Notes: a model not told the origin generated them from the sequence alone. Counted from the first letter of the stretch, positions 11,158 to 22,887 are shown. The stretch is DNA of 64,000 bases from Tetrastigma voinierianum (GCA_016808115.1 JAEQBH010000986.1:620001-684000); one strand, 5' to 3'. Numbers and translations are program-made.

Positions 11158-11352
11158 AGCCCATGGGCCCTTCTAAGAAGTCCCGGGTAGCCCACTAACA
11201 CCCAGCTAATCGCCCAAGGCTTGTGAGCTTGTTATTGTTATTGGGTTACAGTAATAATTTAGATATATAGCCCAAGGAAATTCCATCGGTCTGATACGGA
11301 GATGGACCGGCCCAAAACTCACACCTCCATTTTTGCAAAAACGACGTCGTTT
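11158..11352. promoter_or_regulatory. Promoter-like cluster of GCCCA motifs and ACGACGTCGT palindrome
   Basis: Within 200 bases there are several GCCCA/TGGGC-type elements (agcccatgggccc, agcccacta, cgcccaagg, tagcccaagg, ggcccaaaac), matching the plant site II / UP1 consensus. A 14-base palindrome aaacgacgtcgttt lies at 11339-11352. Such motifs are common in promoters of growth-related plant genes. No gene is seen on either side within about 2 kb, so this may be an orphan or relocated promoter. Confidence 0.35.
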
Positions 11353-13500
11353 CAGTTTACTGCTAGTCTGCGTCGAAAAGCATGATAGGGTAAAATAGTA
11401 ATTTTGATATTTAGCTTAAGTTTACTGGTCAAATTATTTAATAATCAGAGACTCATTCATTGATTATGACTGTTGGATTCTAGGAGCTTCTGAAGAGGTC
11501 TAAGCCCATGTCCTGCTTGGTTTAAAATCAAATCACCATAGCCAGTCAAACTTAATCTTTTATTGTAATAAATTTTTTTACACCTATTATTATTATATGA
11601 AATAAAAAGTATTTAAGAACGTCATTTAAAGGTAGTTCAATTGGTCCGACTTTGAATTTACTTCGTCAATAATCACCAATTCAAGTCCGTTTGAAAAAAC
11701 GTCCCCTGTTTACCCAAAAAAACGTATATTAGAAGGCGTTATTCCGCATATACTATTTCAGTCAAGACAGAGATTGTTTCAAAGCAAATCAAGACATTCA
11801 GGCATCAGTACTGAGTCACCGACAAGGAGATATCGCCGAAAAGGAAAATCCCAATCCAATATTATTTCACTATATTAAGTTAAAATAAGCCTAATTAAAA
11901 ACTAAATCAGAACATTATTAATCTTTTGATATTTAAAATTTTAAAAATTAATTGCTATTTTCAATTACTATGACTATGTTTGATTGATATCCTATGACTA
12001 TGTTAGGATACATTATTTTATTATTTATATTTAATTTATGAAAACATATTATTTTAATATTTTAAATATCATATCTCAATATTTTATATTTAAAAAAAAG
12101 TAAACTTTAAGTATACATAATAAAAAATTTTCATACTCTGTTATTCCTTTTATAAATATAATTTATATACCATGTATTAGAAAAGAATATATATATTTAG
12201 CTTATATGGGTGTGTTATATATTTCACATCAAATATGGGGATTGTGCCGACAAGTTGTTACTTAAATTAAATATAACTTTGCTTCAACAAGGTTTAATAA
12301 GATTAAGTGCAATGAAGGTTTATTTTTCTTAAAACCATTATTTTAACTTTTATCTAAATTTTTAAATAAAAATTTAAAAATATATACTTTATTTAATGAA
12401 GATTTTAAATCTAATCATATTTTGGACGGATGACAAAGCATTATGATTTTCTTATATTATAATATCTAGCTCTTTTCTTAATGTAAAAAAATATTCAAAA
12501 GGCATTAAGTCATTAAAAAACATTAAGCATTATTTCATTTTTCTATTAAAAATAACTCATTTCTAAAAAGTTAAAAAATAAAAACCAAGATTGAAAGATA
12601 TTTAAATTTTCTCAAAGAAAAAACAACTCACCAGTATCCTATGTGACAAGGATAAAAGTAGGGTGGATAATTTAATGCATAATTCGGTGTATTCTAATAT
12701 AAGTAAGAACATTAATTATTTTTATCATATCAATAAGACAATAACTAAACATTAGATAAAATATGATTTCTTATTTCTTATTCCATCTCATGATAATATA
12801 TATACTTTTCATTATAGCCCATGTGAATCAAATTAGCCTCCTTGAGGCTACTTAAAAAAAAAAACCATTTTAAAACTCAAAATTTGAAATCTAATGGCTA
12901 GTTACTTTACTGTTTTTGAAAAAAAAAATTTGTTTTGAAACACAAGAAAATTAAAGATAACACGTTTGATTCATGGTCATTTAACAAAAAATAAAAACAG
13001 AAAACACTGAAGTTAGATAATAAAACAATTTTTGAAGACTACAAAAATGATATTATTTCGTATTTTCAAAATCGTTATCAACAAATTGCTTTAAAAAAAA
13101 TATGCAAATCTCAAACAAACTCCTAATTCAAGTATTAATTTTAAACTTTATTTTAATAGAATTGTGCTTATTATTATCTTTTTTCTTTAAAAAACATCAT
13201 TTTCTTTGAAAAGATATAGGTAAATACATTATAATAATAAATGGTATTTTTTAATCTAAAATATGTTTTTATTTTTTCGAAAACAAGATTGGATTTAAAA
13301 AATTCGGATTATTGAAGATTTTTTGTATTTAAATACATGCAACTTCTATATTTATAGTCAATAAAAAATTATGTGGCTCCGGGTGGCCTAAAGCGGGTGG
13401 TTTTACTTTTATCATTTATACGATATTTGGTAGGGGCCTAGGGGTCAGTTCGGGCCATAACTCCATCAATTTATCGTTTATACAATCCGATCTTGTAGGA
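11353..13500. other. AT-rich intergenic DNA
   Basis: Mostly A/T-rich with no coding frame of note. It holds a tRNA-derived SINE-like box pair near 11636-11690 and is otherwise featureless up to the promoter of the NT-C2 gene. Confidence 0.5.
11632..11695 (+). repeat. Possible tRNA-derived SINE head (A and B boxes)
   Basis: tagttcaattggt resembles the RNA polymerase III A box, and aattcaagtcc about 30 bases on resembles the B box. The spacing fits a tRNA-derived head, but the sequence does not fold as an intact tRNA and has no clear poly-A tail. It could be chance. Confidence 0.3.
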
Positions 13501-13782
13501 ATGACATTAACAGCTCATAATGCGACACGTGTCAGCGATCCAACACAAGTGGTTATTGGTTAAGCCGCAACCCTCACCCTCTCGCAGCGCGTCTCGTCTC
13601 ATTCTTGTCTTGGGCTGTGCGGCCGCGTTCCCGCGTCGCCCTCTTCTTCTTCCTCTTCTTCGTTTACTCATAAGAACTCCTAAACTTCACCATCATCTCT
13701 CGCAGATCAGATCATTTGCTTCTTCTTTTTTTCTCCTTTTTTATGAAATCAAATTCCGATTTGCTAGCGCGCTGTGGAGCTG
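13501..13782 (+). promoter_or_regulatory. Promoter and 5' UTR of the NT-C2 gene
   Basis: A perfect palindromic G-box, gacacgtgtc, lies at 13524-13533, about 250 bases before the ATG. It is followed by pyrimidine-rich leader sequence (repeated cttcttcctcttcttc near 13640-13665), typical of plant 5' UTRs. A G-box is a binding site for bZIP and bHLH factors; regulation by light or ABA is possible but not shown. Confidence 0.5.
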
Positions 13783-16700
13783 ATGAAGTGGTTGCCATGG
13801 CCGTCGCCGTCCGAAACCAGGAAGTTCAATGTCAAGGCGTACGGATTCAAGCTCAAAGGATTCAATTTACGGGATACGGATTCTTCGGAACGAAAATTTA
13901 TGGTTCTCGCGATGAAGATCAGACGCCCTTGCAATTACGGAATCTTCTCATTTCGTCGAACGGATCGAAAATTCAGCAGAGAAGTTTTGTTGACAAGCCC
14001 CAAATCGGTTGAATGGAACCAGGAGTTCGATGCCGTTTGCAGCTTCTCCGTCTCCGACAAGAATCATTTCCTCCGGCAGCACCGCGTTACGTTTACCGTT
14101 TTATATGTAAGCCTTTTTTTTCCTCTTCCATTTTCAGGTATCATTCATGCTCTGTAAATCCCTAGTTTTAGCTGTGTTCGTGACAAATTTGGGTGAAATA
14201 CAGGGAGACAGCGGAGAATCGAAGGCAAAACCAGCGGTTTTGGGGAAGGTTTCGCTGAATTTGGCGGAATTGGCATATAAGAAGAAGGCCGACATTCAAA
14301 CAAAGCTTCCGATTTCTTTGCAGGTTGCCGGAGCTGCCATGGAAGCGACGCTTTCGGTTAGTTTTGAATCGTTTTGTGTTTTTTTAGCGCGTGTTAATTT
14401 TCGGTCAGAAAAACATGGGTTGGAGATTTAATCGGGGAGAGTGTGGGACACGCTTTTGATTGTGCCGGTGGAGCTTGTTAATCAAGTTCGTTAATACTAG
14501 ACGCACATAAATCCAAGGCTTTTTGTTGTCCAATTCGCAGTAAATGCCATCTTTAATTTTAAATAAATGGAATTTAAGAAATTTCTTTTAGGCTATTAAT
14601 GATAGGAAACAACATCTTCCCAGAATTTAAGAATTTTGTGATCATACCTTCCAGTGAACTCATGAATATAAAAATAGAGGTATTCTTATTTTTTTCATTT
14701 ATAATATTTATATTTAAGATATGATATCCATCTGGAAAAATGTGTATTAGAGCATGATTTCAAATAGATATGATATTTTTAAATATGAAATTTGATATGT
14801 ATAACATTTATAACCATGTATCTAATGGGATATACTGTATGATGCTTATATTTAATTTAACTCTATAATAAAAATGATTAAAAAAATGACTTTGTAATAT
14901 ATAAGATATGTATATCCTATATTAAATAAAAAAAGATGAGATGATTGGGTCTTTCATGACTTAACTCATTGGTTTTAAGTTTGAGACTTGAAAATACAGT
15001 TTTGTTTTGTTATAATGATTCTTCTTCCCTAATTATATGAGAATTAGTCCGGATATGATATATGACTTAAAAGGGGCATCCCACGGATTCATATAAAGTT
15101 TGAAGGATTGACCTTGTCGTGTCTCTGTCTTTGTATTTAAAATTATATATCTACATATTGATGTAGACCTTGATGTAGGTATCTGTGAGCTTCATGGAGC
15201 TCCGAAATGCCCAAGACGCGATCCAACTCGGTCAAAACCCGACCAACTCAGATCATGGAGACAGGTTCTCAAGAAGACTGAATCCCAATGCAAATAAAGG
15301 AAAGATGAATCAAGAAGTGAGTACAGAGGATTCGGACGAGTGGGCTCTATATGACTCGGACGATCCCAGCACGGAATCTAGCTCTTCGACTGAGTCGGGA
15401 TCGTCTCCGAGCTCTGGTGCTGAGTCGGATCCGGACCGGGAGACTGGGTCGTGGAAGAGAAGGCGGTTGGTTTTCACACCGGCGAGAACGAAAGTAGAGC
15501 CGTTGATAAAGAATACCAGTGGAGGAGTCATGGAAGCAAACAAGATCAACCGCGGTTCACCCAGGGTACGTTCTATCACATCCAAAAATACCTAAAATGA
15601 CCCTATACTTTTTCATAAATTACGAACTTGTCCATTTGAGCCAATAGCCAATCAGATAGAGAGAAAGGGACATATTTTGCCTCACGTCCACGTGACACGC
15701 CGCGGTCACTGTTTACTTGGTTGACGCGTGTCAAAATTAGTCGACTTTCCAGGCTATTTTGCTCTGCCTTGGGGTTCATTCATATTTGACTTCAATTTTG
15801 AGAACTTCCCTAAGTTTCACGTTTTACATGACTCGCGGGGAAGAGTCAATTTCATTTTGTTGTCGAAAATTAAGGTGCTGTTTGTTCCTATTTCCGCAAA
15901 CAGTTTTTTGTTCTAAAACACATGGAGAATTCTATAAATTTGATTGGTTCAAATTTTTGAAGTTGTTTTTTCAAATTTAGTGTTTTTTGTGTTATTCATT
16001 TTGCTCAAAAAAAATAAATAAATAAATAAATAAACGAATTGTTGTATGTGTTTTTTTTATTCTCATTTTTTTTCAGAACAAAAAATATAAACAAATTATC
16101 TTGATTGTTTATTGTTTTGTGTTCTAAACAATGGGAACAAAAAAACACAAAGAACAAGAATAAATTTGATTTCCAGTTTTATTTTTATTTTTTATTAATA
16201 CTAAAAACACATAAAACATTAAATTCATATAATAAGAATAATTTTCAGGAAACATAATTTTATTGTTATTTATGTTTTTAAAAACTGTTCTTAATAACTA
16301 ATTTTTTCAAAACTAGAACCAAATTTTCAGAAACTGTTTTTTTAGAACAGTTTAAAAAAATCAAAGGGGGTAAATTTCGGAGGAATAATTTAGATCAGCA
16401 AAATCAAGGTCAAACAATCAAATAGTAAAGAAAAAGGATGGAAGAGGAAATTTGTAGGTAGAATACGCGTGGGTTAATGCTCCTCCTCCCCCCGTATGTT
16501 TTGCAGACAACAGATCTTGGGAAGACTACGCGCAAGGTTGAATCAAATTTCCCGTCCCAAAAATGCAATACAGGCAGCAGCTGGGAGGTGAAGGAAGTGG
16601 AAAGTCGAGATGGACAGGCCAAGCTCAAGGCCAGCGTCGTCTTCGCCTCCTTCGACCAAAGCAGTGCAAAAGCAGCCGGAGAGAGCGCCTGCACCGCCCT

Positions 16701-17439
16701 GGTCGCGGTGGTCGCCCACTGGCTCCATCTCAACCAACACATCCTCCCAACAAGATCCCAGTTAGACAATCTCATAACACAGGGATCTTCGGAGTGGCGG
16801 AACCTCTGTAACATCGCCAACTACAGAAGCTTCTTCCCTGACAAGCACTTTGATCTTGAAACAGTACTGAAAGCTGATCTCCGGCCTCTATCCGTCTCCC
16901 CCGACAAATCCTTTGTCGGGTTTTTCAGCCCCGAAAAATTAGACTTCTTGAAGGGAGCTATGTCGTTTGACCAGATATGGAATGAAATCAATCGCCATAG
17001 CGAAGAAGATGAGGAATCGGAACCGGAACCGGAACCAAGAGTTTATATAGTCAGTTGGAACGATCATTTCTTCGTTCTGAAGGTGGACAAGGAGGCTTGT
17101 TATATAATTGACTCATTGGGTAAGCGCCTGTTTGATGGATGCGATAAAGCGTTTATACTCAAGTTTGATGAGTCTGCTGTAATGTATGGAAAAGCCAAGA
17201 AATATGGTGAAAGAGAGGTGATTAGTACAGGTAAAGAGTGCTGTAGGGAGTTCATTAAGAGGTTTCTTGCAGCTATACCAGTTAGGGAGGTTGAGGTGGA
17301 ATGGAAGAAAGGGACAATTTCGCATTTCGCTTTGTACAAGCGATTGCAGATCGACTTCCATTTTACTTCATCTTTACCTCTTCTTCTATTCCTACTGCTA
17401 CTACTACTCCTTCCGCTACTTCTCACTCTCCTCAAATGA
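13783..17439 (+). CDS. NT-C2 (EEIG1/EHBP1 N-terminal-like) domain protein, four exons
   Basis: Exons: 13783-14106, 14204-14356, 15179-15565 and 16507-17439. All introns are GT-AG and in phase 0, giving 598 residues. I chose the ATG at 13783 because it begins MKWLPWPSP directly before the basic strand RKFNVKAYGFKL, as in plant NT-C2 proteins. Residues 1 to about 175 form the C2-like, membrane-associated NT-C2 fold (VEWNQEF, FTVLY, LGKVSLNLAELA, VSFMELRNAQD). Residues about 190-290 are an acidic, serine-rich linker. The C-terminal half is the conserved plant-specific region, with ACTALVAVVAHWL, HFDLETVLKA, VGFF, MSFDQIWNEI, SWNDHFFVLKV and CYIIDSLGKRLFDGC. It ends with a leucine-rich stretch (residues about 577-597). 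Family members are mostly uncharacterised. Intron 3 (15566-16506) contains a G-box (ccacgtgac). Confidence is high for the structure and low for any molecular role. Confidence 0.9.
14357..15178 (+). other. Intron 2 of the NT-C2 gene
   Basis: An AT-rich intron of 822 bases with GTTAGT donor and GATGTAG acceptor. Joining restores VSVSFMELR, a strand conserved in the family, which supports both splice sites. No nested gene was seen. Confidence 0.8.
15566..16506 (+). other. Intron 3 of the NT-C2 gene
   Basis: A 941-base intron with GTACGT donor and TTTTGCAG acceptor. Its first 200 bases are less AT-rich and contain ccacgtgac, a G-box, and acgcgtgtc, so a transcriptional element inside the intron is possible. 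The rest is A/T-rich, with an (aaat)n run near 16010-16033. Confidence 0.8.
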
Positions 17440-18253
17440 GGAGTAGATTTAGCTTCGGTAGCAAGGCAGCTTAATTGTATATTTTTGGAGCTTCAAATTG
17501 TTTCTATACTCGTCGAAATTAAAGAAAAATATTCAAATGGAAATGAAAGAAGTTCCTGTGCTCATCCATAATTTCTCCCAATTTTCTCTCCTATTCAAAT
17601 GCTGGACACTCTCAATTATCAAAGATGTTGCCTTCAATTTTCAAAGTACATGGTGAAGCCATGAAGGAGACAAATGGTGGTGGAACCAGGCTGAAATTCG
17701 ATAAAATTAAAAAAATGAAAAGAAAAATCAAGAACTTTTAAATTTTTGAAAAACTTTAAAGACACAAAAAGCAACTTTAGTTTGCACTTTACGGATTTTT
17801 CGACACACAGGTCCCTTAGGTTAGTTAGGTTGTGCTTGGAATGTACAAAGAAAAAAAAAAAGTGTAATTAAAATTTGTAAAGAAAATCAAATATAAATAA
17901 ATTTACTTAAAAAGTTTAATCATATAATCTTTATATTGATTTGAGTTACAAAATAAAAAAAATTTATTTGAAGTAGTAAATTTATTTTCCATTATTTTTC
18001 CTTCCTTTAGCTTTTCCTCTTGATTTTCTTTCCCTTGCATTTTTTTTTAGTATTTTTCGGAAACCAAATATAGCCTTACTACATCATTGCTTCTTATTTA
18101 GAATTCATTTTTTTCCTTTTTTTAACTTTTCACCGTAGTTGAAAACTGAGGTCAAAGTCAAAGTTACAAAATTTAAAAGGTAACATTGATTTTGTAAAAA
18201 AAAAAAATTAAATAATAAAATAATATATGAGATCATATGACAAGTTAGACATT
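17440..18253. other. 3' flank of NT-C2 gene and AT-rich spacer
   Basis: The 3' UTR probably occupies the first few hundred bases (attaaagaaaaat near 17518 is AT-rich enough for plant polyadenylation). The remainder is A/T-rich spacer without coding signal. Confidence 0.4.
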
Positions 18254-18660
18254 ATATGAGTTGTAGACTCAAATAGTTCATTTGAAAAAAGAAAATTATA
18301 AAATTAGTTTTTAACCTAAACTAAAACTAATGTCCAAAATAATACGTTTTGGTACAAGCTGGCAGATGCCGTTATCATGGACAACGGTAATTGAAATTTT
18401 ATCAAATGCCGTTGTCCATGACATCGACAATTGCATTTTAAAACCATAAAATGCAATTTGTAATCCTATTGATACATGCAATTTGTAGTCTATAATAATG
18501 GCATTTGATAAAATTCCAATTATCGTTGTCCATGACAATGACATTTACTAGTTTGTAATCCTACATGACCCAAATGCTACTTTGAGCATTAATTTGAGTT
18601 AAAAACTAATTTTGTAATTTCTTTTTTCAAATAAACTATTTCAATCTAAAACTCTTATAT
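18254..18660. mobile_element. MITE-like element with near full-length inverted repeat
   Basis: The two halves are imperfect inverted copies. The left arm carries gaaaaaagaaaattata and aaaattagtttttaac, then atcatggacaacgg and gaaattttatcaaatgcc. The right arm carries ggcatttgataaaattcc, cgttgtccatgac, gttaaaaactaatttt and aatttcttttttcaaa in inverted order. The whole can fold into a hairpin with its turn near 18450. No transposase, and no clear target duplication was found. Elements of this shape are non-autonomous DNA transposons and often feed small-RNA pathways. Confidence 0.75.
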
Positions 18661-18774
18661 AAAGCAATACCATTCAAACCAAACTAAATAATAAAACAAA
18701 CTAGGTACAAAAATGTGTTGTATGCTCATGTATTAAAATAAATATAACTAGGATTTCATTGCATAGTAATTGGA

Positions 18775-18925
18775 GTATACATTAGCTCAATTAATCCAAC
18801 CTTGGTTTGCTCCCTAAGAGCTATGGGAGGTTTTGTTTGATCATTAACTTTAAGATCCGTCCCATAGTAGAATTAATCGAGATGTGTGCCCGGATACCCA
18901 CCATTATAAAAATAAAAAATAAAAA
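18775..18925 (+). repeat. SINE-like remnant
   Basis: The segment with aattaatcgagatgtgtgcc and cggatacccacc followed by an A-rich tail (ttataaaaataaaaaataaa) resembles the 3' body of widespread plant SINEs of the Au type, whose usual form is GTCGAGGTGCGCG...CCCGGACACCC. The preceding ccctaagagctatggg part fits the SINE body. Assigned from memory of the family; it is diverged. Confidence 0.5.
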
Positions 18926-20978
18926 TCATGGTATACAATCCCAAAACATGGAACTATCCTTTTCAAAGGAACACCTATAAGATTTGCATCCTCTGATGCT
19001 TATGGGCAAGACAAAGCAATAAAGCCTTCTCCTGCCAAAGTAAACATGGGGATGGCAGATAGGAGTAAGGATTGCCATTGTCCCAACACACAACACATAC
19101 GCTTACTTCAGTACAAAACTCTTTTAGGGATGATGATCCCTTTATTGAAATGGAATATAAGCGTGGGGTCAAAAGCAACATGTTGCTCTCTGCCTCTTGC
19201 CTTGCAGTAGCCACAAGCATGCTCATCACTTTCTCTACCAAAAACCCACCTTATGAAAAGAGCGAAAAGCCATCATCTTAGCCTTGACTAAAAAAACTAA
19301 AATATTATTCCTTTAACCCTTTGATATATAAGGATAACGACCTTTAACCCTTTGATATATAAGGATAACGACCCGCACCCAATCATGTAAATATACATAT
19401 GAAATGACCATCATGCTCTTGGAGCGTGTTTAGAGGCGTGACAATAACTCCTTCCAAGCCACACAATTTCCTTCTTTACAGATTCAGCACCTTTCATTTC
19501 CCTTTGGGAGTCCATATCACACCATCCTAAGATCTAAAATCAGAAGTGATAAATAAATCCTTGGTTATAGGCATGGCTGATGACATCCACAGCCTCTACA
19601 AACAATGCACACCACTAATAAAATCAAAAAGCCCTATCCAGTACTGGGTCAATCATTTGTTCCACTTTCTCAATTAGATCAAGTAGAATGGGAGTCCCAC
19701 AGGCTCCAGGACTATTTTGACATAAGGTAGCAGTTAGAAGTGGGTATTGGGGTAAAGGGATGCCTCCTTGCTCCCCACTCCACGCAAGCAAAAAAGCACA
19801 ATCCGATTTATCATTAATCATTTCCTTCCCACTTCTTAATTAGAACAATCAAACTGGGCCCCACTTACCCTCCCAACACCATTGACACCAAATTATTTCT
19901 TTTAACAGCCAAGTTTAAGGATAGGTAAAGATGTACATCTCTTGCCTTCTTTTCCACATAAAAGGCAGGATAGATTCCATTGCCACAAATAATATCCCAA
20001 GCAGTGCCTAATGAACCTCACTCCCAAATCATTTGAATAGATGGATAACTCATTAAAACCCACTTTCAAACTCCAAGTCTACAAGAACTAACTGCCCTAA
20101 AGTTCAAGCTTACCCACATAAACATATATATCTGCTAGACAATTCCACAGGATACTTGACGTTATATTTGTTTTGGAAAAAAAAATACCCAAAACAAGAT
20201 TTGATTGAAAATTTTCGTGGCATAATACCTGAGGGACAAATAATTTCAAGAATAGCTTCATAACAACTGCATAAACTGTTCAAGGGTATATGCTAGTTAA
20301 AGGGGAGATTGACTTCAACAACTACTGAATTTCCTACATTCCTCCCACTGGTATGGCCTCTTCCACTCAAGCTGGGGAATTCACTCCTCATAAAACTCAG
20401 ATGTCCCCACCTTCCTCTTCTCTTATTTCCGGAAATACCGGTCTGTGCATGCATTTGGTGCTTCCATCTCAAAGTGTCTGATCTACCCAGCTGGAACTAC
20501 CACTACTACCTCTACTACACTCATTCACCTCACTCTTAAGAGCATCAATTGATCTGCTTCCCTTCATCTACTTATCACCATTTTCTTTCATTTCCACAGG
20601 GGCTACAAAGGCACTTCAATTATTCATCCTTTAATATTTGCTTAAATTTATTTATTCACCCAAGTTTTAAACCAAGTAGACACTTTTTTGATAGGCAGAA
20701 TCATCAGGACTTAAGTTCCACAAGTAGCATTTAGCTAAATATAACATTCCTTTCTACATTGTAGATCAAACTGTTTGTTCCTAGATAGTCAGCAATCACT
20801 TCATCTAATTCAAACTGAGTTTCTATTTACATTTCCCAAAGTTGCAACATAGCAACAAGCAATTCATCAGTAGATGAATAGAACTGTCAATACAACAAAA
20901 TTGCAATGAAGCCTCTCTAATACATAGTTGCTGAGCCATTTCAAAATTTGGAAGAAACATTCTGAAGCAAAGGTTAGC
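18926..20978. other. Intergenic DNA and 3' flank of the KIX gene
   Basis: More balanced in composition than the other spacers, but no frame carries a known motif. It holds a 31-bp tandem duplication (19311-19372). The part adjoining 20978 should include the 3' UTR of the KIX gene, which is read leftward. A long non-coding transcript is possible but not shown. Confidence 0.4.
19311..19372. repeat. 31-bp tandem duplication
   Basis: The block beginning ctttaaccctttgatatata and ending aggataacgac occurs twice head to tail, starting at 19311 and 19342 with no mismatch, which suggests a recent duplication. Confidence 0.95.
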
Positions 20979-22887
20979 TTACGAACCTGCATTTCTCATC
21001 CTTCCGGGAAGGTAGTTGTATGGAAGCTTTGGCTGGCAACAAAATTGGCGATCCTCTAACGGGTAACTAATGGCCGCCTTCCTCTTTCTGATCGTTGCTT
21101 CCATATTCAAATTCTCCCCCTCAGACCTCCTTTTACTTGAGCAGGAGTCTAATGGGTCATTAGCATTGCCCCTGGGGAAGAGAGGGAACTGTTTATCCAC
21201 TTGAGGTGACAGATCACCCAACTTGCTCCCTTCTCGGGAACAACTGGAACCAACATCCTCAAACTCTTGGGGCCAACTGTTTTCTACACTCATGCAGGGA
21301 ATTGAGATAGGGCCCAACCGCAGCGACAGATCACATTCGATCTTGGAGGAGTTCTCAATAACATGAACAACATCCTTCTCACCAGGCTTCTTTTTAGGAT
21401 CTATGGCATAAGATAAAAGGTTTTGCACAGTACCCACCCCGGGAGACTCAGGAGGGTTAGACTTTGAGTTGGATGGAACACCAAAACCAGACCAGGATTC
21501 TTCAGACTGAAGCTGGTTTCCATAGTACAAGGGGTAAACCGCGCATATGTTTGAAGCAGGATAAACTTCCGTTGGAGAGCACTTATTACCAGATGGAGGA
21601 CAATTCTCAGGGGAAATGATGAATTTGTTAATGGGGCAGTCATTGTTGGGGAAAGCAATGTTGTTAAGCTCTGAACCAGGTTGGATCACACTCAAGGATG
21701 AGGGTTTTAGAAAGGTTGAGTAATGGGACATAACTTGTGAAATATTTGCATGATTCCCGGGATGAGGATTCTCCAAAATGGTGGTGGAAATATTGATGAG
21801 TTCTTGACTGCTGGAAGTGAGGTAACATCTGGGATTATTGTTTCTCTGGCTCCTTGATGCCCTTCTGGGTGTGCAGCCCAAATTGAGAGAAGCTGCACAA
21901 AGATAAGGTAGCAGCATTTTAGACTACTTCCATATATGATCTGTTTGGTTACCAGGAAATGGTGGAGAAAGGGAAAGAAAAGAAAAACTTGGCAACTTAC
22001 AACAGCCATTTCAACCCCATACTTTGATAAGATTCTAAGTATTCAATCGTTTTCCTCCAAAATCATCAATAGATTATGCCCATCACAAACTAGTTTTCTT
22101 TGAAATCCAAATCAAACATTAAACTGGAAAAAACCCAAATCCAGGAAAACGTAAATTGGAAAAAATAACAAGGACTTTAGATAGGAAACTACAAATACGT
22201 ATGGCTACCTTCAATACAAGGCTGGAGAAACTCTCCAGTTTCAGCACTCTCATCTCTTCGAATTATAGTGTTAATGGCATCATTTGCCCGGTCCCAAAGA
22301 GTCTTAAGATCCATGTATTCAGCCTATGCAAGCAAAAACATGTTAAACCTCTGTTCGGTTGCCGAGAAAATGTAGGAAAGGATCTTTCCCGAGTTGGGAC
22401 CAAAGAAATCGTTTTACAAAGATTAGGATTCTTTGAGTGGAGATCTTTCATTTTTTACGAGAAAGAGAAGCAATAAAGCCAAATTTATTTTCTTTCCTTT
22501 TCCCACATTTTCTAGGCAATCAGAAGGAAGGGTGACCAGGTCAGAAAGAGGAAAAGAACTACCTCAGAGTTGGCTTTGGAGTACATAATTTCTTCAGCTT
22601 TCAAAACAACAACAGGGAGCTTCTCTTGCCATTCCTTGTTCTTCGTTGTTGTAGAACTATGAATCTCATTGACAACCCTAATCACAGAGTAAAACCCAGG
22701 TCAGATATATCCATGAATACCAACAGAGAAAATTTCTGGACTTTTGGCAGAGACATAAAGAAGAATAGAAAAAGAAGAAAAAAAACCTGAAAATTTCTTG
22801 AATGAGAGAGCCTCTGATGGGTTGATGCCTATCACTGTGCCAAGCTTTCCTCACACACTCATAAGGCCTTGGTCCTGGCCTAGGCAT
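20979..22887 (-). CDS. KIX8: KIX-domain/EAR-motif transcriptional adaptor, KIX8/KIX9-like, four exons
   Basis: Exons on the - strand: 22887-22787, 22677-22563, 22323-22209 and 21892-20979. All have GT-AG introns, and the phases join exactly to give 414 residues. The start MPRPGPRPYECVRKAWHSD is the family signature. Residues about 15-110 form the KIX three-helix domain (QPIRGSLIQEIFR, EWQEKLPVVVLKAEEIMYS, YMDLKTLWDRANDAINTII), followed by LQPCIEAS and LGCTPRRASRSQR. An EAR repression motif, LSLRL (LxLxL), lies at residues 299-303, and basic clusters (SKRR, IRKRK) near 364-382 may direct nuclear import. In Arabidopsis, KIX8 and KIX9 bind PEAPOD through KIX and recruit TOPLESS through EAR to limit leaf growth. 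I infer the same role here. KIX8 and KIX9 cannot be told apart by eye. Confidence 0.88.

Noticed and set aside
11632..11695. Functional tRNA gene
   Set aside because: A- and B-box-like words are present, but no cloverleaf with acceptor pairing could be drawn; kept only as a weak SINE-like call.
13716..14012. Alternative frame over exon 1 of the NT-C2 gene
   Set aside because: It overlaps the exon in another frame and lacks family motifs; the frame from 13783 matches the NT-C2 pattern and splices correctly.
18975..19241. 88-codon open frame on the - strand near the MITE
   Set aside because: No recognised motif and no splice partners; likely non-coding.
20309..20734. Two open frames downstream of the KIX gene
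   Set aside because: Low complexity, no domain signature, and they lie in the probable 3' flank of the KIX gene on the opposite strand.
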